Shown here: one piece after another, positions 32,781 through 41,508 of the stretch
How the letters are laid out: each line of letters starts with the position of its first letter
Position numbering within the stretch: the stretch's first letter is position 1
Source of the DNA: JBKHXF01 sp046566145
GTDB taxonomy: Bacteria > Actinomycetota > Nitriliruptoria > Nitriliruptorales > Nitriliruptoraceae
Direction of reading: 5' to 3'
Assembly (NCBI GenBank): GCA_046566145.1
Contig: JBKHXF010000004.1
Span: 1 to 61,160, forward strand
Length of the DNA: 61,160 nucleotides
The notes under the pieces: model-generated
Seen by the model: only the letters and a program-made list of their open reading frames with translations
The model's database searches: none
What the model was told of the DNA's origin: nothing
Translations under genes and position numbers: made by a program

Positions 32781-33539
32781 GTGGCGTTCGACCTGACGGT
32801 GCTCGGCTCGGCCGGGTCCCACACGGGTGCCGGACGCGCCTGCTCGGGGTACCTGCTGCAGTCGGGCGGGTCCCGCATCGTGGTCGACGCCGGCAACGGG
32901 TCGACCTCGAACCTGCAGCGCTACGTCGCGGTGGAGGACGTCGACGCCATCGTGGTCACCCACAAGCACGTCGACCACTGCGTCGACCTCATCGGGATGT
33001 ACTACGCGCTGCGGTTCCACGCCGACGGGCCCCGCAGCGTCGACCTCTACGCCGCGCCGGAGGTCGTCGACAACCTCGTGGCCCTGCTCAGCGAGGACTC
33101 GGCGTTCGAGTTCCGCGAGGCGTTCCGCTGCCACGAGGTCCGGGGCGGCGACCACCTGTCGCTCGGTGGGTTCGAGGTCGACGTGTTCGACGCGAACCAC
33201 ACCGTGCCGACGGTGTCGCTGCGGGTCGCCGCGGAGGGGCGGGTGCTGACCTACTCGTCCGACACGGCCGGCGACGACGTCCTCGTCGAGGCGGCCGCCG
33301 GCGCGGACCTGTTCCTGTGCGAGGCGACCTGGCAGGGCGAGCCCGCCGACGTGCCGCCCGGCATCCACCTCACGGCCTCCGAGGCCGGGAGGGTCGCCGG
33401 GCGCGCCGGCGTGGACCGGCTGCTGCTCACCCACATCCTCCCGACCCTCGACCGGGACGTGACGCTGGAGCAGGCGAGCGCCACCTGGGACGGGTGGCTG
33501 TCGCTGGCGGACGACAACCAGTCCTGGTCGCTGACCTGA
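32781..33539 (+). CDS. MBL-fold metallo-hydrolase (Rv1339-like)
   Basis: This 252-residue protein begins with VLGSAGSHTGAGRACSGYLL and contains the zinc motif VVTHKHVDHCVDL (about residues 57-69), where the usual HxHxDH appears as HKHVDH. DANHTVPTVSLRV, SSDTAGDDVLVE and LLLTHILPTLD complete the family motifs. Gene order (cysM, this gene, rph, rdgB) matches Mycobacterium Rv1336-Rv1341, where the equivalent Rv1339 has been described as an atypical cAMP phosphodiesterase; that activity is only an inference here. The GTG start has GGGGAGG upstream. Confidence 0.9.
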   Translation: MAFDLTVLGSAGSHTGAGRACSGYLLQSGGSRIVVDAGNGSTSNLQRYVAVEDVDAIVVTHKHVDHCVDLIGMYYALRFHADGPRSVDLYAAPEVVDNLVALLSEDSAFEFREAFRCHEVRGGDHLSLGGFEVDVFDANHTVPTVSLRVAAEGRVLTYSSDTAGDDVLVEAAAGADLFLCEATWQGEPADVPPGIHLTASEAGRVAGRAGVDRLLLTHILPTLDRDVTLEQASATWDGWLSLADDNQSWSLT

Positions 33540-33586
33540 CCGGGCCACCACCGGCGTCGCGGGCGTGGCCGGTCGCGGCCGGTGAG

Positions 33587-33592
33587 TAGCCT
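33587..33592 (+). promoter_or_regulatory. Putative -10 box (TAGCCT) of rph
   Basis: TAGCCT 33 bases before the rph GTG. Confidence 0.4.
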
Positions 33593-33625
33593 CGGCGGCC
33601 ACATCCCCGCCACCAGGAGCCGCGC

Positions 33626-34318
33626 GTGCCCCGTGCCGACGGTCGTGCCCCCGACCAGCTGCGTCCCGTCTCGTTCGTCGTCGACGTGCAGCCCTCGCCG
33701 GCGGCGTCGGTCGAGGTCTCCTTCGGGGCGACGCGCGTCCTCGTCGCCGTGTCGGTGGAGGACCGCACGCCACCGTGGCGCGGCGACGCCGGGTGGCTCA
33801 CCGGCGAGTACGCGATGCTGCCGGGCGCCACGACCGACCGCGCCCGCCGCGAGCGCACCGGCCCCGGCGGACGCAGCAAGGAGATCGAGCGGCTGCTCGG
33901 TCGCTCGCTGCGGGCCGCCGTCGACCTCGACGCGATGCCCCCGATCACGCTGACGGTCGACGCCGACGTGCTCGTCGCGGACGGCGGGACCCGCACGGCG
34001 GCGATCACGGGCGGCTGGGTCGCCGTGGCCCGGGCGCTGCGGGCCGTCGGCGCCGAGGCCGCGCTGGTCCGCCAGGTCGCGGCCGTCTCGGTGGGCGTGG
34101 TCGACGGCGAGGTCCGCCTCGACCTCCCCTACGAGGAGGACGGCCGGGCCGAGGTCGACATGAACGTCGTGGCCGCCGCCGGCGGCGACCTGATCGAGGT
34201 GCAGGGCACCGCCGAGGGCGCCCCGTTCAGCCGGGCGCAGCACGACCGGATGCTCGACCTGGCGCTCGCCGGGGTCGAGGAGCTCGCCGTGCTGCAGCGC
34301 GCCGCCGTGGAGGCCTGA
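33626..34318 (+). CDS. rph: Ribonuclease PH
   Basis: This 230-residue 3'-5' phosphorolytic exoribonuclease matures tRNA 3' ends. It shows RADGRAPDQLRPVSF near the start, FGATRVLVAVSVED, RGDAGWLTGEYAMLPGAT and RSKEIERLLGRSLRA. DADVLVADGGTRTAAITGGWVA and EVDMNVV (metal-binding Asp) follow, then EVQGTAEGAPFSRAQ. The phosphate-site GGTRTA and RSKEI motifs are intact. The GTG start has CAGGAG. rdgB begins 2 bases after its stop. In this genome CCA is not encoded by the visible tRNA genes, so 3' trimming before CCA addition is needed. Confidence 0.96.
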   Translation: MPRADGRAPDQLRPVSFVVDVQPSPAASVEVSFGATRVLVAVSVEDRTPPWRGDAGWLTGEYAMLPGATTDRARRERTGPGGRSKEIERLLGRSLRAAVDLDAMPPITLTVDADVLVADGGTRTAAITGGWVAVARALRAVGAEAALVRQVAAVSVGVVDGEVRLDLPYEEDGRAEVDMNVVAAAGGDLIEVQGTAEGAPFSRAQHDRMLDLALAGVEELAVLQRAAVEA

Positions 34319-34320
34319 GC

Positions 34321-34914
34321 GTGCGGATCGTGCTGGCCACGAACAACGCGAAGAAGCGCGTCGAGCTCGAGCGCATCCTCGCCGGCCTCGACGTCGAGCT
34401 CGTGCCGATGGGTCAGCTCGGGCTCGACTCGCCCGTCGAGGACGGCGACACCTTCGAGGCCAACGCGCTCATCAAGGCGCGCGCCGCCAGCGAGGCGAGC
34501 GGGCTGCCGGCCATCGCCGACGACTCCGGCCTGGAGGTCGACGCCCTCGGCGGGGCCCCGGGCGTCATCTCTGCACGCTGGGCCGGGACCGACGGCGACG
34601 ACGACGCGAACAACGCGAGGCTCGTCGCCGAGCTCGCGAGCGTGCCCGAGGACCGGCGCGGCGCCCGGTTCGTGTGCGTCGCCGCGCTCGTCGACCCCGA
34701 CGGCACCGAGATCACGACCCGCGGGACCATGGAGGGGACCGTGCGCGCCCACCCCACCGGCGACGGCGGCTTCGGGTACGACCCGTACTTCGTCGCGCGC
34801 GGCAACGTGGTGTCCAACGCCGAGCTCGCCCCCGAGCAGAAGGACGCCATCAGCCACCGAGGCGCCGCCTTCCGCGCGCTGCGGCCCTACGTCGAGGCGC
34901 TCCTCGACGGCTGA
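34321..34914 (+). CDS. rdgB: XTP/dITP diphosphatase (RdgB/HAM1)
   Basis: This 197-residue house-cleaning nucleotide pyrophosphatase hydrolyses dITP, XTP and ITP. The motifs are LATNNAKKRVELERIL at residues 5-20, EDGDTFEANALIKARAA, ADDSGLEVDALGGAPGVISAR, GDGGFGYDPYF and AELAPEQKDAISHRGAAF. All catalytic residues (Asp in ADDSG, Lys in the first helix) are present. Its GTG lies two bases after the rph stop, so the pair is translationally coupled, as in many actinobacteria. Confidence 0.96.
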   Translation: MRIVLATNNAKKRVELERILAGLDVELVPMGQLGLDSPVEDGDTFEANALIKARAASEASGLPAIADDSGLEVDALGGAPGVISARWAGTDGDDDANNARLVAELASVPEDRRGARFVCVAALVDPDGTEITTRGTMEGTVRAHPTGDGGFGYDPYFVARGNVVSNAELAPEQKDAISHRGAAFRALRPYVEALLDG

Positions 34915-34920
34915 CGCCCG

Positions 34921-34979
34921 CCGTCCGGGCGCCCCCCGGCCGACGCCTGGGGGTTCCTGCCTGCACGTCGGCCGGACGG
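34921..34979 (+). terminator. Possible terminator after rdgB
   Basis: CCGGCCGACG (34936-34945) pairs with CGTCGGCCGG (34966-34975), and CCGTCC/GGACGG could extend it. The loop is 20 bases, so this is weaker than the other hairpins. Confidence 0.4.
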
Positions 34980-35133
34980 GCACCGCCGTCCGGCGGCATC
35001 TCGGCGGCCGCATGGACGGGTTTCGACCGGCTCCCCTGTCCGTCGTGCGTCGGTGGGTGGTGGCGCGGGTTGACGGTGTCGACGACGGTGTCCTCGCACG
35101 CCCCGCACGACCCGCCGAGCGAGAGGAACCCAC

Positions 35134-35592
35134 GTGTCGAGCATCACCAAGTCCGTCGAGGTCGAGGTCCCCGTCCAGGCCGCGTACGACCAGTGGACCC
35201 AGTTCGAGGACTTCCCGCGCTTCATGGAGGGCGTCGAGGAGGTCGTGCAGGTCGACGACCGTCACCTGCGCTGGAACGTCCGCATCGCCGGCGCCGAGCG
35301 CACCTTCGACGCCGAGATCACCGAGCAGCACCCCGACGAGCGCGTCGCCTGGAAGGCGACGGGCGAGACCATGCACGCCGGGGTCGTCACCTTCCACCGC
35401 CTCGACGACGGCAGGACGAAGGTGACCCTCCAGATGGACCTCGAGCCCTCCGACTGGGTCGAGCGCGTCGGTGACGCGCTCGGCATCGTGGACGCCCGCA
35501 TCCAGGGCGACCTCGACCGGTTCAAGGAGTTCATCGAGGAGCGGCACGTGCCGACGGGCGCGTGGCGCGGTGAGATCGACCGGCCCCGCTGA
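35134..35592 (+). CDS. SRPBCC/polyketide-cyclase-like (START-fold) protein
   Basis: This 152-residue protein has the Coq10/START-type layout: ITKSVEVEVPVQAAYDQWTQFEDFPRFMEGVEEV, read in short pieces, then WNVRIAGAERTFDAEITEQHPDERVAWKATGE and VTFHRLDDGRTKVTLQMDLEP. The fold binds hydrophobic ligands (lipids, quinones, polyketides). It is cytosolic. The tail after residue 125 (LDRFKEFIEERHVPTGAWRGE) is common in actinobacterial stress-associated members. The GTG start has GAGAGGA upstream. It stands alone and is followed by two hairpins. Ligand unknown. Confidence 0.88.
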   Translation: MSSITKSVEVEVPVQAAYDQWTQFEDFPRFMEGVEEVVQVDDRHLRWNVRIAGAERTFDAEITEQHPDERVAWKATGETMHAGVVTFHRLDDGRTKVTLQMDLEPSDWVERVGDALGIVDARIQGDLDRFKEFIEERHVPTGAWRGEIDRPR

Positions 35593-35632
35593 GACCGGTC
35601 GACGCCACGCGTCAGCGGAGCGTGGCACCAAT

Positions 35633-35684
35633 GGGCCCCCCGGGGTCGCGTGGCCAACGACGCCCGCGCGAGCCCGGGGGGCCC
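35633..35684 (+). terminator. Long-armed inverted repeat after the SRPBCC gene
   Basis: GGGCCCCCCGGG (35633-35644) and CCCGGGGGGCCC (35673-35684) are perfect 12-bp arms around 28 bases. A smaller GCCACGC/GCGTGGC hairpin (35604-35626) lies just before it. Probably terminates the SRPBCC transcript. Confidence 0.55.
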
Positions 35685-35717
35685 GCCCACGTGTCCGATC
35701 GTGACCGCTCACCCCGG

Positions 35718-35723
35718 TAGCAT
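35718..35723 (+). promoter_or_regulatory. Putative -10 box (TAGCAT)
   Basis: TAGCAT 48 bases before the ATG of the membrane winged-helix gene. Confidence 0.4.
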
Positions 35724-35771
35724 CCGTCGGCACGCCGCACGAGGGATGCGGCCCGCGAGGGTGGGGACGCG

Positions 35772-36260
35772 ATGGGTGGGGTGGACGAGCCGCACGGCGG
35801 GGCGGACGCGGAGCGCGAGGCCGCAGCGCTGCGCGCCTGGGGTGCTGGGCTCCGCACCGGCTGGGTTCCGCTCGCGGTCGCCGGTGTGCTCCTCGGCCTG
35901 GTGGCCGGACCCGTGGCCGTCGCCTTCGCGGAGCGGGCCGGACCTCGCGGTGCGGGCGTCGTGTTCGCCACGCTCGTCGCGGCAGCGGCGTTCCTTCTGG
36001 TCGCCGCCGCCGTGCTGCTCGGCGGGTCGGTGCTCCTGGCCCGCGCGCAGGCCGCCCCGTTCGACCGTGTCCTGGCCGGGACCCCCGACGTCGAGGCGGA
36101 GCTCGTCGGGATCCTCCGCGACGGGCCGCACGGGCCCTACCAGCTCGCCGGCTCCCTCGGGGTCGATCGCGCCACGGTCACGCGCGCGCTGCGACGCCTC
36201 GAGGTCGCGGGGCAGGTCCGCCGGGAGGGCAGCCTGTACGTGCTGGTCGTCGACGCCTGA
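35772..36260 (+). CDS. Membrane protein with cytosolic winged-helix domain
   Basis: This 162-residue protein has two membrane segments (VPLAVAGVLLGLVAGPVAVAF, about residues 32-52, and VVFATLVAAAAFLLVAAAVLL, about 64-92). A C-terminal winged helix follows: DGPHGPYQLAGSLGVDRATVTRALRRLEVAGQVRR (in pieces), about residues 115-150. Both ends should be cytosolic. This is an uncommon arrangement in which a one-domain DNA-binding module is held at the membrane. No sensor loop of any size is visible between the helices. It converges on the hydrolase gene with 7 bases between. Function unknown. Confidence 0.78.
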   Translation: MGGVDEPHGGADAEREAAALRAWGAGLRTGWVPLAVAGVLLGLVAGPVAVAFAERAGPRGAGVVFATLVAAAAFLLVAAAVLLGGSVLLARAQAAPFDRVLAGTPDVEAELVGILRDGPHGPYQLAGSLGVDRATVTRALRRLEVAGQVRREGSLYVLVVDA

Positions 36261-36267
36261 GGGCTGG

Positions 36268-37656
36268 TCAGCAGCCGGCGAGCAGGTCCCGGCAGTCGAG
36301 CCCGTCGAAGGCGTAGGCGCTGCGCAGGTAGCGGGAGAGGTGGGCGGCGCGCGGCTCCCCGGCGATCGTGTGGGGCACGTTGCCGCCCGTCGCCGGGTCG
36401 AACCGGCCGGCCCCGATGGCGGAGCGGTCGGCCGAGCCGTCGAAGGTGGTGGCGGTCAGCCGCCGGCGCGCGTCCGCGGCCTGGGCCAGCCGCTCGCTCG
36501 CCGGGAGGGTCTCCGACCCGCCCTTGAGCCAGCGGTCGAACCACGCCAGCGTGTAGTGCATCGCGACCCGCTCGCCCTCCGACGAGGCCGGCAGGATGAG
36601 CGGCACGTAGGTCCACTCGAGATGGGTCGACGACCGCAGCGCCACCTGGTGGCTCGGCACCCCGGCGGCGCGGAACCGCTCGAACGTCGCGGTGCCCGCG
36701 TCGCGGTTGGACGGCGGGAACGGGGTCGGGGTGAAGAAGAACTCGGCGTTCTGCCCCATCGTCGGCACCCGCGGGGCCAGCGGCACCCGCGACACCGGGT
36801 CGGTCTGGGGCAGGGAGATGTTGTCCCAGCCCACGACCGCGTCGATCTCGATGTCGGGGCGGCTCGGGACGGGGACCTCCCGGTTGCCGACGGCCGTGAC
36901 CGCCGACGCCCCGAGGCTGTGCCCGGCGAGGCCGAGCCGCCGCTCGTCGAGCAGGCCACGCAGCGGGTTCGCGGGGGACACGAAGAAGTCGAGCGCGTCC
37001 TCGGTGCCCTCGAAGAAGTTCGCGGCCTGCTGGAACGGGACGCCGGGGCAGCCGTCGGTGCCGCACCACAGCGACCCGTCGGGCCGGTGGCCGAAGGTCT
37101 CCGAGTGCCCCTGCCCCTGCACGTCGTAGGTCAGCACGAGGTAGCCCGCCTCGGCGAGGCCCTGGGCGGCCCAGAGGTACATCTCCTCGTAGCCCTGGAT
37201 CGAGCCGGTGGTGATCACCACCCCGGGCAGTGGGCCGGAGGTGGTGCGGCCCGTCACCGGGTCGGTGAACGGGAGGCGGGGCGCCCAGACGTGGCCCTGG
37301 ATGCGGGCGCCGACCCGGTTCTCCCACTCGACCGCGACCTGGACGCCGCGGCCCTGCTCCTCCCAGCGCTGCCGGAACGGGTCCGTCGTCGAGCCACCCG
37401 GGACGGTCTGCGCGGCCGTCATCATCGGGCGGTCCGGGTTGCGGGCCTGGTCGAGCAGCCCGCGCGGGTACGTCTCCAGCGTCTCGACCCCGAGGGCGGC
37501 CAGGAACGCGGGGCTGCCGTACTGGTCGGCGAGGCGACCGTGGGCCCGGACGGCGTTCTCGGTGTCCTCGACCGGGCCCGACGCGGTCGGGGCCGGGACG
37601 GCGGCGACGAGCGCGAGCGCGGCGGCGAGCGGTGCGAGCAGCGAGGTGCGACGCAC
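36268..37656 (-). CDS. Secreted alpha/beta hydrolase
   Basis: This 462-residue protein has a Sec signal (VRRTSLLAPLAAALALVAAVPAPTA). The domain shows GVVITTGSIQGYEEMYLWAAQGL in the oxyanion region, LTYDVQGQGHSETFG, and the nucleophile elbow LAGHSLGASAV (about residue 236). VVGWDNISLP and RSSTHLEWTYVP follow, the latter with the candidate catalytic His. HYTLAWFDRWLKGG near residue 377 is the common ending of PAF-AH/dienelactone-type secreted hydrolases. Two Cys pairs suggest disulfides (CGTDGCPG; CRDLLAGC). The GTG start has GGAGGAC at correct spacing. Substrate unknown. Confidence 0.85.
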   Translation of the reverse strand: MRRTSLLAPLAAALALVAAVPAPTASGPVEDTENAVRAHGRLADQYGSPAFLAALGVETLETYPRGLLDQARNPDRPMMTAAQTVPGGSTTDPFRQRWEEQGRGVQVAVEWENRVGARIQGHVWAPRLPFTDPVTGRTTSGPLPGVVITTGSIQGYEEMYLWAAQGLAEAGYLVLTYDVQGQGHSETFGHRPDGSLWCGTDGCPGVPFQQAANFFEGTEDALDFFVSPANPLRGLLDERRLGLAGHSLGASAVTAVGNREVPVPSRPDIEIDAVVGWDNISLPQTDPVSRVPLAPRVPTMGQNAEFFFTPTPFPPSNRDAGTATFERFRAAGVPSHQVALRSSTHLEWTYVPLILPASSEGERVAMHYTLAWFDRWLKGGSETLPASERLAQAADARRRLTATTFDGSADRSAIGAGRFDPATGGNVPHTIAGEPRAAHLSRYLRSAYAFDGLDCRDLLAGC

Positions 37657-37741
37657 GACGTCCTCCCGTGACGGTGGGTGCACCCGGGAGGGTTCGCCGC
37701 GGCGCGGTCCGGTCCCTGCCGGGGGTGCGCGCCCGCCGGCG

Positions 37742-37747
37742 TAGGCT
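37742..37747 (+). promoter_or_regulatory. -10 box of the ABC transporter gene (leaderless)
   Basis: TAGGCT, 7 bases before the ATG at 37755. Confidence 0.5.
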
Positions 37748-37754
37748 CCGCCCC

Positions 37755-39569
37755 ATGAGCGCAGCCACCCCTCCACCGTCCTCGCCCGACCAGCACGCCC
37801 ACCCGCTCGTGCGGCTCTGGCGCCACGCCGAGCGCTTCCGCACCCGCATCGTGCTGGCGACGCTCGCGTCGGTCGCCAACAAGACCTTCGACCTCGCCCC
37901 GCCGTTCCTCATCGGCGCGGCCGTCGACATCGTCGTGCAGCAGGAGGACTCGTTCGTCTCGACGGTCCTCGGGGTCGTCGACGTGCGCGACCAGCTGCTG
38001 GTCCTCGCCGCCCTCACCGTCGTCATCTGGGTGCTCGAGTCGGTGTTCGAGTACGCCTTCAAGGTCCTGTGGCGCAACCTCGCCCAGGACGTGCAGCACG
38101 ACCTGCGGGTCGACGCCTACGCCCACGTGCAGGACCTCGAGCTCGCGTGGTTCGAGGACCGGTCCACGGGCGGGCTCATGTCGGTGCTCAACGACGACGT
38201 GAACCAGCTCGAGCGGTTCCTCGACGTCGGCGCCAACGACATCCTGCAGGTGCTCACGACCGTCGTGCTCGTCGGCGGGGCCTTCTTCGTGCTGATGGGC
38301 AACCTCGCGTGGTGGGCCTTCGCCCCGATCCCGGTCATCCTCTGGGGCTCGTTCCGGTTCCAGCGCACCCTCGAGCCGCGGTACGCCGAGGTGCGCGAGC
38401 GCGTCGGGCTGCTCAACTCGACGCTGTCGAACAACCTCTCCGGGATCGCGACCATCAAGGCGTTCACGGCCGAGCAGCGCGAGGTCGACCGCGTCGCCGC
38501 CGAGTCGACCGACTACGCCGACGCGAACCGCGGTGCGATCCGGCTCTCGAGCGCCTTCGTGCCGCTGATCCGCATGGCGGTCCTCGCCGGGTTCACCGGC
38601 ATCCTGGTGCTCGGCGGGTTCCGGGCCCTCGACGGCGGGCTCGACGTCGGCATCTACTCGGTCATGGTGTTCATCTCGCAGCGGCTGCTGTGGCCGCTGA
38701 CCCGGCTCGGCGAGACGTTCGACCAGTACCAGCGCGGGATGGCCTCGACCCGGCGCATCCTCGACCTGCTCGAGACCCCGGCCGGCATCACCCAGGGCCC
38801 GACCGTGCTGCCGGCGCCGGTCGCCGGCGAGGTGCGCTTCGACGGGGTCCGCTTCGCCTACGCCACCGGCGACGAGGTGCTGACCGGCCTCGACCTGCAC
38901 GTGCCGGCCGGGGAGACCCACGCCATCGTCGGGGCGACGGGCGCCGGCAAGTCCACCGTCGTGAAGCTGCTGCTGCGCCTGTACGACCCCACCGCCGGCG
39001 CGGTCACCGTCGACGGGCACGACCTGCGCGAGCTGACCTTCGACTCGCTGCGCGGGGCCATGGGCCTGGTGAGCCAGGACGTGTTCCTGTTCCACGGCAC
39101 CGTCCGCGAGAACCTCGCCTACGGCCGGCCCGACGCCACCGACGAGGAGGTCCGCCGGGCCGCCGAGCTCGCCGAGGCCCACGAGTTCATCGCCGCCCTG
39201 CCCCTCGGGTACCACACGGTCGTGGGGGAGCGGGGGCAGAAGCTGTCGGGGGGCCAGCGCCAGCGCGTCTCCATCGCGCGGGCGATCCTCGCCGACCCCG
39301 CGATCCTCGTGCTCGACGAGGCGACCAGCGCCGTCGACAACGAGACCGAGGCCGCCATCCAGCGCTCGCTCGACCGGGTGGCGCGCGACCGCACCACCAT
39401 CGCGATCGCGCACCGGCTCTCCACGGTGCGCAACGCCGACCGCATCCACGTGCTCGAGCGCGGACGGGTCGTGGAGGCGGGGACGCACGACGAGCTGCTC
39501 GCCGCCGGCGGGCTCTACGCCGCGCTGTGGCGGGTGCAGACCGGCGAGGCGGTCCGCGCCGGCGGCTGA
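37755..39569 (+). CDS. ABC exporter, fused permease and ATPase
   Basis: This 604-residue half-transporter (homodimer expected) has six membrane helices in residues 30-330 (type IV exporter fold). The ATPase has Walker A GATGAGKSTVVKLL (about residue 396), a Q-loop in GLVSQDVFLFHGTV, signature LSGGQRQRVSIARA (about 498), Walker B ILVLDEATSAVDNETE and switch His in IAIAHRLSTV. The family includes MsbA/LmrA-type lipid or drug exporters. No insertion or missing residue is seen. The ATG start follows TAGGCT by 7 bases, so the transcript is probably leaderless. Cargo unknown. Confidence 0.95.
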   Translation: MSAATPPPSSPDQHAHPLVRLWRHAERFRTRIVLATLASVANKTFDLAPPFLIGAAVDIVVQQEDSFVSTVLGVVDVRDQLLVLAALTVVIWVLESVFEYAFKVLWRNLAQDVQHDLRVDAYAHVQDLELAWFEDRSTGGLMSVLNDDVNQLERFLDVGANDILQVLTTVVLVGGAFFVLMGNLAWWAFAPIPVILWGSFRFQRTLEPRYAEVRERVGLLNSTLSNNLSGIATIKAFTAEQREVDRVAAESTDYADANRGAIRLSSAFVPLIRMAVLAGFTGILVLGGFRALDGGLDVGIYSVMVFISQRLLWPLTRLGETFDQYQRGMASTRRILDLLETPAGITQGPTVLPAPVAGEVRFDGVRFAYATGDEVLTGLDLHVPAGETHAIVGATGAGKSTVVKLLLRLYDPTAGAVTVDGHDLRELTFDSLRGAMGLVSQDVFLFHGTVRENLAYGRPDATDEEVRRAAELAEAHEFIAALPLGYHTVVGERGQKLSGGQRQRVSIARAILADPAILVLDEATSAVDNETEAAIQRSLDRVARDRTTIAIAHRLSTVRNADRIHVLERGRVVEAGTHDELLAAGGLYAALWRVQTGEAVRAGG

Positions 39570-39688
39570 GCGTCGCCACCCGGTCCGTCCGTCCGGACGG
39601 GGTCGCGACCGGGCCCCGGCCGCGAACCTCCCCCACGTCTCCGGCCGCGCGCCGTGCGGCTCCCGTGCACCCGATCGACAGGCCACCC

Positions 39689-40564
39689 GTGGCGAACGGC
39701 ATCGGCTCCACCTTCTCGACCAGCGTCGACGAGGGCACCTACCGGCTCAACCGCACCACCCCGTCGCTGCTCGCGACCGGGTTCGTCGGGGGGCTCGACG
39801 TCTCCGTCGGCGTCCTCGCCGCGCTGCTGGTGCTGCAGGGGACCGGAAGCAGCCTGCTCTCCGCCCTCGGGTTCTCCATCGGCTTCATCGCGCTCACGCT
39901 CGCGAACTCGGAGCTGTTCACGGAGAACTTCCTGCTCCCCATCGCCGCCGTGGTGGCCCGCAAGGCGCGGATGCGCGCGGTCTGGCGGCTGTGGGCAGGC
40001 ACCGCCGTCACGAACCTGCTCGGCGGCCTGCTCATGGTGTCGCTGATCATGCTCGCGTTCCCCGAGCTCGGGGCCACCGGGGTCGAGAAGGGCGCGCTCT
40101 ACCTGGAGCGCGGCCTGTCCTGGTCCGGCTTCGCCTCGGCGGTGCTCGCGGGCATCGTCATCACGCTCATGACGTGGATGCAGCAGGGCACGCAGTCGAC
40201 CGGCGCCCGGATCGTCGCCGCGGTCGCGGCGGCGTTCCTGCTGTCCTACGGGCACCTCTCGCACGTCGTCGTCGCGAGCCTCGAGGTGTTCGCCGGGATG
40301 TTCGGCGGGGCCGGCACCCCCGTCGGGGAGTGGGCGGCCCTCGCGGTGATGTGGGCGCTCGGCAACGCCGTCGGGGGCATCGGGCTCGTCACGATGCTCC
40401 GCATCGTGCAGGTCGGTCCGCGCCGGCTGCGTGCCGAGCAGGAGCGCCAGATCGCCGAGACCGACGAGTCGATGGTCGACCTCAGCGACGACGAGCGGGC
40501 CGCCGCCGAGCGGGCCGAGCGGGCCGAGGATGCGGGGGCGGCCGAGCCGAACGAGGCCGTGTGA
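39689..40564 (+). CDS. Formate/nitrite transporter (FNT) family channel
   Basis: This 291-residue protein has six hydrophobic segments. Typical FNT-like sites are LLATGFVGGLDVSVGVLAALL, ANSELFTENFLLPIAAVVAR (the SELFTEN loop), WAGTAVTNLLGGLLMV (Asn-rich helix), and NAVGGIGLVTMLR. It should form a pentameric anion channel. The charged C-terminal 60 residues (EQERQIAETDESMVDLSDDERAAAERAERAED, in pieces) are a cytosolic acidic coiled tail. The divergent SELFTEN version occurs in a large actinobacterial subfamily of unknown substrate. GTG 39689 was chosen; GTG 39665 adds eight residues. Confidence 0.87.
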   Translation: MANGIGSTFSTSVDEGTYRLNRTTPSLLATGFVGGLDVSVGVLAALLVLQGTGSSLLSALGFSIGFIALTLANSELFTENFLLPIAAVVARKARMRAVWRLWAGTAVTNLLGGLLMVSLIMLAFPELGATGVEKGALYLERGLSWSGFASAVLAGIVITLMTWMQQGTQSTGARIVAAVAAAFLLSYGHLSHVVVASLEVFAGMFGGAGTPVGEWAALAVMWALGNAVGGIGLVTMLRIVQVGPRRLRAEQERQIAETDESMVDLSDDERAAAERAERAEDAGAAEPNEAV

Positions 40565-40651
40565 CCGCCACGCCGTCACCGCCGTGCCCGTGCTCGTGCT
40601 CGGATGCGGATGCCCGGGTCCGACGTCCTGGTTCGACCGGGCGGGTGCTCG

Positions 40652-41488
40652 TCAGGCCTCGCCGGCGAGCATCGCGGCGTAGCCCTCCCGGAACGTGGGG
40701 TGGGTCGGGGCCCAGCCGGACGCACGCAGCCGGGCGTTGCTGCAGCGCTTGTTGCCGCGCGACGAGCCGCCGTCCTCGACCACCCGCGGCGCCGGTGCAC
40801 CGACCTGCGCGGCCAGCCACGTGAGGACCTCACACCGCTCGGCGGGGTCGTCATCGGTGCCGAGGTACACGTCGGCGGGGTCGTCCAGCGTCAGCAGGTG
40901 CGCGAGCGCGGACGCGCAGTCGTCGCGGTGGATGCGGTTGGTCGGGTCGGGGCCCGGGCCGCAGGTCGCCTCGCCGGCGCGGACCTGATCGACGAGGCGT
41001 GTGCGTCCCGGCCCGTAGATGCCGGTGAGGCGCAGCACGGTGGCGGGGAACGGTCCGTCGAGGACGGCCCGCTCGGCCTCGACCAGGATCCGGCCGGTGG
41101 GCGAGCTGGGCTCGGTCGGGCTGTCCTCGTCGACGAGCTCGCCGTCGGCCTGCCCGTACACGGCCGACGACGACGTGAACAGCACGCGCCGGACCGGGTC
41201 GCCCCGCTCGGCGAGGAACGCGAGCAGCGTGGTCGGTCCGTCGACGTAGGCGGCGCGGTACAGGTCGGGGTCGCGGCCGTCCGCCGAGGCGGTGACCACC
41301 ACGGCGTCGACGTCCGGCGGGACGGCGTCCAGGGTGGCCGGGTCGGTGAGGTCGGCGCCCACGGCCCGGATGGGGGCGGGGATGCGCTCGGGCGACCGGC
41401 GGATGCCGGTCACGTCGTGTCCCTCGGCGGCGAGGCGCAGGCCGAGGGCCGTCCCGACGTAGCCGCAGCCGGCGATGAGCACGTGCAC
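40652..41488 (-). CDS. NAD-dependent epimerase/dehydratase (YeeZ-like SDR)
   Basis: This 278-residue SDR starts VLIAGCGYVGTALGLRLAAEGH, with the atypical GCGYVG nucleotide loop shared by YeeZ-type proteins. VLFTSSSAVYGQADGELVDED (active-site Ser/Tyr region), LTGIYGPGR and RIHRDDCASALAHLL follow. RCSNARLRASGWAPTHPTFREGYAAML closes the domain as in family members. The physiological substrate is unknown. The GTG start follows GAGAGGAT. A G-rich heptamer array lies directly upstream on the opposite strand, between this and the serine hydrolase gene. Confidence 0.87.
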   Translation of the reverse strand: MHVLIAGCGYVGTALGLRLAAEGHDVTGIRRSPERIPAPIRAVGADLTDPATLDAVPPDVDAVVVTASADGRDPDLYRAAYVDGPTTLLAFLAERGDPVRRVLFTSSSAVYGQADGELVDEDSPTEPSSPTGRILVEAERAVLDGPFPATVLRLTGIYGPGRTRLVDQVRAGEATCGPGPDPTNRIHRDDCASALAHLLTLDDPADVYLGTDDDPAERCEVLTWLAAQVGAPAPRVVEDGGSSRGNKRCSNARLRASGWAPTHPTFREGYAAMLAGEA

Positions 41489-41508
41489 GGTGGGATCCTC
41501 TCGGGTCC

